From Micropterix aruncella (Eukaryota > Arthropoda > Insecta > Lepidoptera > Micropterigidae): a stretch of 64,000 bases of DNA. A model generated the notes under the pieces. It ran no database searches. It was not told the origin of the DNA and saw nothing but the letters and a program-made list of their open reading frames with translations. Below, piece after piece: positions 58,563 to 64,000 of this stretch; positions within the stretch are counted from its first letter, which is position 1, and every line of letters begins with the position of its first letter. The stretch is from positions 41,689,865-41,753,864 of the forward strand of contig OX155980.1 of the NCBI GenBank assembly GCA_944548615.1, read 5' to 3'. A program made the translations under genes and the position numbers.

Positions 58563-58919
58563 GACTCTATTGTAACGAAAACTCAGCCAATTGTATCATA
58601 TTTTAAATGTTGGTGGCATTCGAAATTTGAATTATTTCGTAATGTCACTTTCATTTAGAAAACGGCTTTGCCGAAGTGATCAATAGTTTAATTTTTTATT
58701 TTTTCGCTTAATTCGTCTCAATTGAAGGCATTTTGTGTTGCATAAGGATAAGCCCTATTTATGAGATATATGGATGAATAGTGATCGTTAGTCGACTGCA
58801 AAAGGACCTTTAAACTTACATTGCACCGTCGAAAGTCGTGCACATCCGTAAGTATATCTCATTCAAACATAAGCATTTCCCAATACAAACTGGGATTTCC
58901 TTCGCTACTTGTTAAGTAG

Positions 58920-59092
<173 letters not shown>

Positions 59093-60076
59093 ATAATTCT
59101 CATAAGATTTCGTGGGATTCTAATTAAGGAAATTCATGTAGTATTTGTAGTTTAAACATAATTATACCGTTTATTTTAATAATGCGATATGTAGTTTTAG
59201 CGCTTGCCCCTGCATTTCCGTAATTGCAAATATTAATGAAACATTTTTCTGTATATAAAACTGGCGAGTCGTCTGGATTATAACCCTTCGAAATGTTTGC
59301 ATACATTGAAGTGAGGCAGGCTCCCAGCAAAAATGTCTAGATCCGAGGTAGCGAATATTTAAATGTAAAACGTACCGTAGATAATGTGAAAGCAGACTCC
59401 GCGGAGGGATGTAGCTTTTTTCGCGATTACCAACAGTGCCACGGTTTCAGTTTGAAAACAATGACATAATGAGTACGTCGTATCTAGTTTCGAACGCTAT
59501 TTCCGAACTGTGCATTTGGAATCGCACTGTGCATTTGGAACACACAGGAATCGAAGAAAACAATATAATCTTGTTAGCTTATGTAATCAGCAAAATATTG
59601 CATATTTTTCAACAAAACCGTTTTGTTTAAACAAATTTTCTTATTTTAGCATTTTTTGTGTATTGCAAATATTGAAACTGTATAAGTATATAAGTCAATT
59701 GAAATTAAGCAACTTAAATTATTAGTTAAATCATTAGATTATAAAAGAATTAAAATTGAAAGCTGTTGTTGGAAATAGGTATTTTGTGTACTGGCAACAT
59801 TGACGAATGTCAGTTGTTTCGTTCCCATTTAAAATTACGTCAAAGTGACTTACTTCAAAGTGATAATTACTTATTATTATTTGTGAAAAAGTGTGACGCT
59901 GAGGATCAAACTATCTACTCATTAAAATGTAAGATCGCATTCGACACAGACAAATTTCTTTACTGAGTTTTTGTGAACTTATATTTTCTCGAAAAGCCTA
60001 ATCGAATTTTACTCATATACATAAATAACATGTAACCAACGTATAATCTTTTAATTTATATATTCAAATTTAAATA
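59093..60076. other. No gene recognised
   Basis: AT-rich; a small direct repeat GTGCATTTGGAA at 59511 and 59529. Frames of 64-71 codons without content. Confidence 0.45.
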
Positions 60077-60091
60077 TCTATATAAATAAAA

Positions 60092-60541
60092 ATGAAATGC
60101 CGAATGTTTGACGGAGCATCACTTCAGAACGGATGGACCGATTTGGCTGTTTTATTTTTTTTGTGTTGGTAATTTTTGTTTGTTATTTTTTAATATATTT
60201 TTATAATTTTTATTTTTAATTAAAAGTTTTTATTTTTAATTAAAGGTTTTTAATAATTAATTAAATTTAATAATTAATTAAAGGTTTGTATGGATGAAAA
60301 TTTTTGGAAAATCCACCAGAAATAACGGAAATTTTCACAAATTTGGATGGTGTTTTTGTATGAATGAAATTCCGCATGTTTGACGGAGCATCATTTCATA
60401 ACGGCTTGACCGATTTGGCTGTTTTATTTTTTTTGGTGTTGGTAATTTCAAGGAAAAGGTTTGTACGGCAGAAAATTTTTGGAAAATCCACCAGAAATAT
60501 CGGAAATGTTCGGAAATTTGGATGGTATTTTTGTATGAAAA
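60092..60541. repeat. Duplicated 5' region of Helitron 2
   Basis: AATGAAATGCCGAATGTTTG with GACCGATTTGGCTGTTTTAT (60092-60156) recurs at 60362-60428. The following GGAAAATCCACCAGAAATA and TTTGGATGGT blocks (60307-60360) recur at 60481-60535. The second copy is shorter inside. Confidence 0.85.
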
Positions 60542-60600
60542 TCTCAATAAAAAAAGGAATTTTGCGCACAGATAGAATATGTTCTGATTAAAAAAATTGA

Positions 60601-61090
60601 GTACTGCTATTCTGTGAAATCAATCAAATACGTTTGCAAGTACGTCACGAAAGGAAGCGACATGACTGTATTTGGTATTTCAGCTCCAGATGCAAACGAT
60701 GAAGTTTCGCAATATCAGATGGGAAGATATGTCAGCAGCAATGAGGCGGTTTGGAGAATCATTTCATTACGAATCATCATACACGAACGTCATCCCACTG
60801 TGGTCCATTTAGCTGTGCACCTGGAAAATGGACAACGAGTTTACTTCACGGCAGCAAACGCAGCGCAGAGAGCTGAACGACCACCAGCGACAACGCTGAC
60901 AAGCTTTTTAGCGACTTGCGCAAGTGATCCATTTGCAATAACACTGCTTTACTCGGAGATGCCGAGATATTTCACATGGAACGCAACATCAAAAAAAAAT
61001 CCAAAAACGGAAACAAGGAAACCCTGTTCCTGGATACGTGAATATATATTCAACCGATGTATTGGGGCGCATTTACACAATTCATCCCAG
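60601..61090 (+). pseudogene. Helitron 2 Rep C-terminal part
   Basis: Frame from VKSIKYVCKYVTKGSD, which holds the two Rep tyrosines (YVCKY), through YQMGRYVSSNEAVWRI and VVHLAVHLENGQRVYFT. It ends with FTWNATSKK, after which the frame shifts near 61005-61025. The HUH histidines are absent because the element is deleted upstream, so it cannot nick DNA. The equivalent region of Helitron 1 is at 6540-6130. Confidence 0.88.
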
Positions 61091-63211
61091 CAATGACGAA
61101 TGTTTTTACCTGCGTTTGTTATTGGTTAATGTTCGTGGACCGACTTCATTTGAATTTCTACGAACTGTCAATGGCGAGGTCTGCGCAACATATAGAGAAG
61201 CATGTCAATGTTTACATTTGCTCGAGGATGACATTCATTGGGATCACACACTCGATGATGCTGTTATTTCCTCTTCTGCGCATCAAATTCGATCACTTTT
61301 TGCAATCGTCATTTCAACGTGTTATCCATCGAAACCACCTCATTTGTGGAACAAATACAAAGAAAATATGGCTGAAGATATTTTGCACCGAGTGCGTACA
61401 ATAACAGCGAATCCTGAACTTGAATTTAACACGGAGATACTAAACGAGGCGTTGATTTCTATAGAAGATTTGTGCAAGATAACGTCCGGCAAGATGTTGC
61501 ACGAATTAGGAATGCCAGCAACGAATCGCCCGATGCACGATGCATTCAATCGAGAATTTGAACGAGAACGGCAATACGATCGTAATGCTCTAAGTCAGTC
61601 AGTACGAACAATGGTCCCACTTTTGAATCAGCAGCAGAAAACCGCGTACGACACATTAATGATAGCAGTGAATGACGGCTACGGAGGAATCTTTTTCTTA
61701 GACGCACCAGGCGGAACTGGCAAAACGTTCCTAATTTCATTGATTTTAGCTACGATTCGAGCACTTGCTGTAGCATCATCTGGGATCGCTGCCACATTGT
61801 TAGAAGGAGGACGAACAGCTCATTCTGCGCTCAAACTGCCACTGAATTTGCAAACTATAGATGAACCGACATGCAATATTTCCAAAAAATCAGCAATGCC
61901 AAAAGTTCTACAGAATTGCAAAATAATAATTTGGGATGAGTGTACGATGGCTCACAAACGAGCATTGGATGCACTCGATCGAACGTTAAAAGATTTGCGA
62001 AACAATCAGTACCTCTTTGGAGGTACGATGATTCTGCTGGCCGGCGATTTTCGCCAAACGCTGCCAGTCATTCCACGATCAACAGCTGCTGATGAAATTA
62101 TCGCATGCTTGAAGTCATCGAAATTGAGGAGATACGTGAAAACTCTCATGTTAAAAACGAATATGCGCGTCGCGTTACAAAATGACGAATAGGCGAAAGT
62201 GTTTTCCAAACAATTATTAGACATTAGCAATGGAAAAATACCAATTGACTCTTCCACTGGCCCTATTTCACTTCCACCTGATTTTTGTCAATTCACAAGT
62301 TAGAAAGAAGAATTGATCACGAAAGTGTTCCCTAATATTGGTAAAAATTACAAAAACCATGTTTGGTTGAGCGAACGAGCCATTTTGGGAGCGAAAAATA
62401 AGGACGTAGACAATTTGAACCTATCAATTCAAAGTCAAATAGATGGAAATTGCATTCATATAAGTCGATCGATTCCATTACCGATCCAGATGAAGTCGTC
62501 AATTACCCTACGGAATTCCTGAATTCATTGGATTTGCCAGGAATGCCGCCGCACAATTTGCAACTCAAGGTCGGCTCGGTGATAATCATGTTACGCAATT
62601 TGAACCAACCAAGACTGTGCAATGGAACAAGACTAGCTGTTAAGAAGCTGATGAACAACATAATTGAAGCAACGATAATCATAGCAAAGTTCAAAGGCGA
62701 GGATGTTCTGATTCCAAGGATACCACTGATTATAACCGACTTTCCGTTTCAATTTAGGCGTTTGCAGTTTCCTGTTCGCCTTGCATTTACAATGACGATT
62801 AATAATATGAAATCGAAGACTATCGCGGTTGTTTGACATTATAAATAGGATAGAAAACGAATTTACCGCGTGAAATTTGTAGGACCCGACGTTTCGGTGA
62901 CGTTGCAGCCGCCGTTGTCTAGGGTAAACTAGGGTAAAACAGTTTACCCTAGACAACGGCGGCTGCAACGTCACCGAAACGTCGGGTCCTCCAAATTTCA
63001 CGCGGTAAATTCGTTTTCTATCCTATTTATGACGATTAATAAATCGCAAGGACAATCTTTAAAAGTGTGTGGAATAAACCTTGAATGTCCGTGTTTTTCA
63101 CTTGGGCAGTTGTACGTGGCGTGCTCGAGAGTCGGTAAACCGTCGGCGCTATTCGTTTTCTCTCCTAACAGAAAGACAAAAAATATCGTTCATTACCAAG
63201 CGTTGCAATAA
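61023..63211 (+). pseudogene. Helitron 2 helicase, split by an insertion
   Basis: The 384-codon frame from 61038 opens with the Rep-helicase linker (VLGRIYTIHPSNDECFYLRL), then Walker A DAPGGTGKT near 61701-61727, IIWDECTM near 61930, LAGDFRQTLPVI near 62038 and LKTNMRVA. A short deletion after FLISLILATIR removes a few residues before ALAVASSGIAATL. Stops occur at 62190 (after NDE) and near 62303, and a frame change near 62465. The next part, [20 protein letters not shown] to FTMTIN, is cut at 62805 by the palindromic insertion and resumes at 63029 as MTINKSQGQS, YVACSRVGKPSALFVF to 63211. A Pif1-like SF1 helicase, inactive. Confidence 0.9.
62792..63042. mobile_element. 223-bp palindromic insertion with 14-bp target duplication
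   Basis: Target duplication ATGACGATTAATAA at 62792-62805 and 63029-63042; insert 62806-63028. After 36 unpaired bases starting TATGAAATCGAAGACTATCG, arms 62842-62930 and 62941-63028 are almost perfect complements (one clear mismatch), joined by a 10-base apex. The arms include GAAAACGAATTTACCGCG, CCCGACGTTTCGGTGACG and CTAGACAACGGCGGCTGC in reverse order. Relics at 54640-54742 and 46396-46446 share these words. Confidence 0.92.
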
Positions 63212-63327
63212 ACGCATTAAAAACAGTAACAAATGATTTTCAAGTAAATAAAATCCTAAATTAAGTTTAGCTAAAAGTTAGACATTCATTCACTCTTAGG
63301 CGGTACGAAGTTCGCCGGGTCAGCTAG

Positions 63328-63910
63328 TTTTTAATAAATCTTAAAAGTTAGGTTGGTACATTTATTTTAATAACTAAGCCATCCTAACTAAGCCTCGCCT
63401 GTCCTAAGGTAGGCTTCATGCACGTCATTAAATTATAGGTAACACTATAATTGCAGAGTTTATAGGTATAACAAGTTTATATATACTCAATACAAAGAAT
63501 TAGGTACTACCTATATATCAGGAAAGTCTTATTAAGGTTTTCTATAATTAACAAATGAAATGTTTTTTCTCGTAACACAATTACCTATACTCGTCCGTTA
63601 ACTCCTTGGCTTCGTGATGGTAACATTATTATTAGTTACTTTGGATATGAAATGCTGAAACGAACTTGTATGCATATTTACGACGTTAAATCCACTTAAC
63701 TATTAGAGATAGATAGAAAAAATAAATTTAAAAAGTTGTAGATTTTTTAAATGTTGAACCAAATTTGATAAGACTACTTTAGTCATAATTTGCACTGGAA
63801 ATACATAGGTTTATGGAAAAAACTAGATCTTGCCGTCAAGATAAATATGATAAAATATGTTAATCGTAAAAACACATTTTCAAAAACATGTTTTTATTAA
63901 AATGCTCTGT
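63328..63910. other. No gene recognised
   Basis: AT-rich flank of Helitron 2; no frame over 60 codons. Confidence 0.5.
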
Positions 63911-63911
63911 C

Positions 63912-64000
63912 GCGATCCAACTCTGGGTGCAGCAGCAATGTTTAAGTGCAACTTAGAACGGGCTACCATAATTGAATGCTGTACAGAATTTGTTATTTGT
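63912..64000. repeat. Start of a second block of the ~119-bp satellite
   Basis: CGCGATCCAACTCTGGGTGCAG, CTTAGAACGGGCTACCATAA and TTGAATGCTGTACAGAATTT match the units at 37035-37460 in the same orientation and spacing. It runs off the right edge. Confidence 0.85.

Larger units (their letters stand above)
55950..58600 (-). mobile_element. CR1-like LINE, 5'-truncated, 2.65 kb
   Basis: Minus strand. It begins at the end of the endonuclease domain (STCLSDHEGIFI near 58562), covers the whole reverse transcriptase and C-terminal region, and ends at 56312, followed by a 3' non-coding region to about 55950 with GAATTGAATTGAA repeats. The 3' region contains repeated TTATTAAAATTCATT words at 56230-56330. 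It is the most complete LINE in the window. Confidence 0.85.
60077..63327 (+). mobile_element. Helitron 2, internally deleted
   Basis: Starts TCTATATAAATAAAAATG after A (60076) and ends GCCGGGTCAGCTAG before T (63328). A possible end stem is GGCG...CGCC at 63299-63316. Includes the helicase and the tail of Rep, while the 5' two thirds of Rep are missing. The 5' region is duplicated. A 223-bp palindrome is inserted in the helicase. The family differs from Helitron 1 in its head sequence but is close to Helitron 3. Confidence 0.85.

Noticed and set aside
62450..62836. Shared C-terminal peptide [10 protein letters not shown] with the frame at 54708-54899 as a conserved protein motif
   Set aside because: It is the end of the inserted palindromic element read in frame by chance, not a helicase residue block.

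Overview
This window looks like repeat-rich nuclear DNA of an insect, most likely a moth or butterfly. That assignment is inference: it rests on the kinds of Helitrons, RTE, Jockey/CR1 and I-type LINEs, a tRNA-derived SINE, a mariner relic and MITEs, on AT-rich background, and on the absence of any operon, ribosome binding site or compact gene order. I found no convincing single-copy host gene. Nearly every open frame with recognisable content belongs to a transposable element, and most are broken.

Layout, left to right. 1-1571: endonuclease part of a LINE running off the left edge, a duplicated GC-rich segment, and two facing arrays of a ~31-bp repeat that form a large palindrome. 3374-10422: a 5'-truncated RTE LINE with a perfect 13-bp target duplication, split by a 6.2-kb Helitron whose Rep/helicase gene carries two frameshifts. 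11223-12965: an I-type LINE with RNase H. 14909-15175: a SINE. 15443-20859: a decayed second Helitron invaded by a Jockey-like LINE, itself invaded by an I-type LINE that has a CR1-like fragment inside it between 230-bp direct repeats. 19390-26165: three copies of an unidentified GC-rich repeat and the first of three copies of a ~600-bp element with a central hairpin. 26.6-33.1 kb: small hairpin elements, a Helitron 3' end, a Harbinger-like remnant with clusters of a CTCGAG-centred palindrome, and a mariner remnant. 37.0-37.5 kb: a ~119-bp satellite that reappears at the right edge. 42.28-45.33 kb: a long foldback element with a hairpin element inserted in one arm and an RTE in the other. 47.4-58.6 kb: three LINE copies or 3' tails, a hAT-like MITE, the third hairpin element, and a long CR1-like LINE. 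60077-63327: a third Helitron whose helicase is split by a young 223-bp palindromic insertion with a 14-bp target duplication.

The enzymes seen would act on their own elements: Helitron Rep (HUH nuclease plus SF1 helicase) for rolling-circle transposition, and LINE endonuclease, reverse transcriptase and RNase H for target-primed insertion, which could also mobilise the SINE. All coding copies here appear damaged. The main value of the window is its nested insertion record, where uninterrupted reading frames, opposite inverted-repeat arms and target duplications let the order of events be read from the sequence alone.
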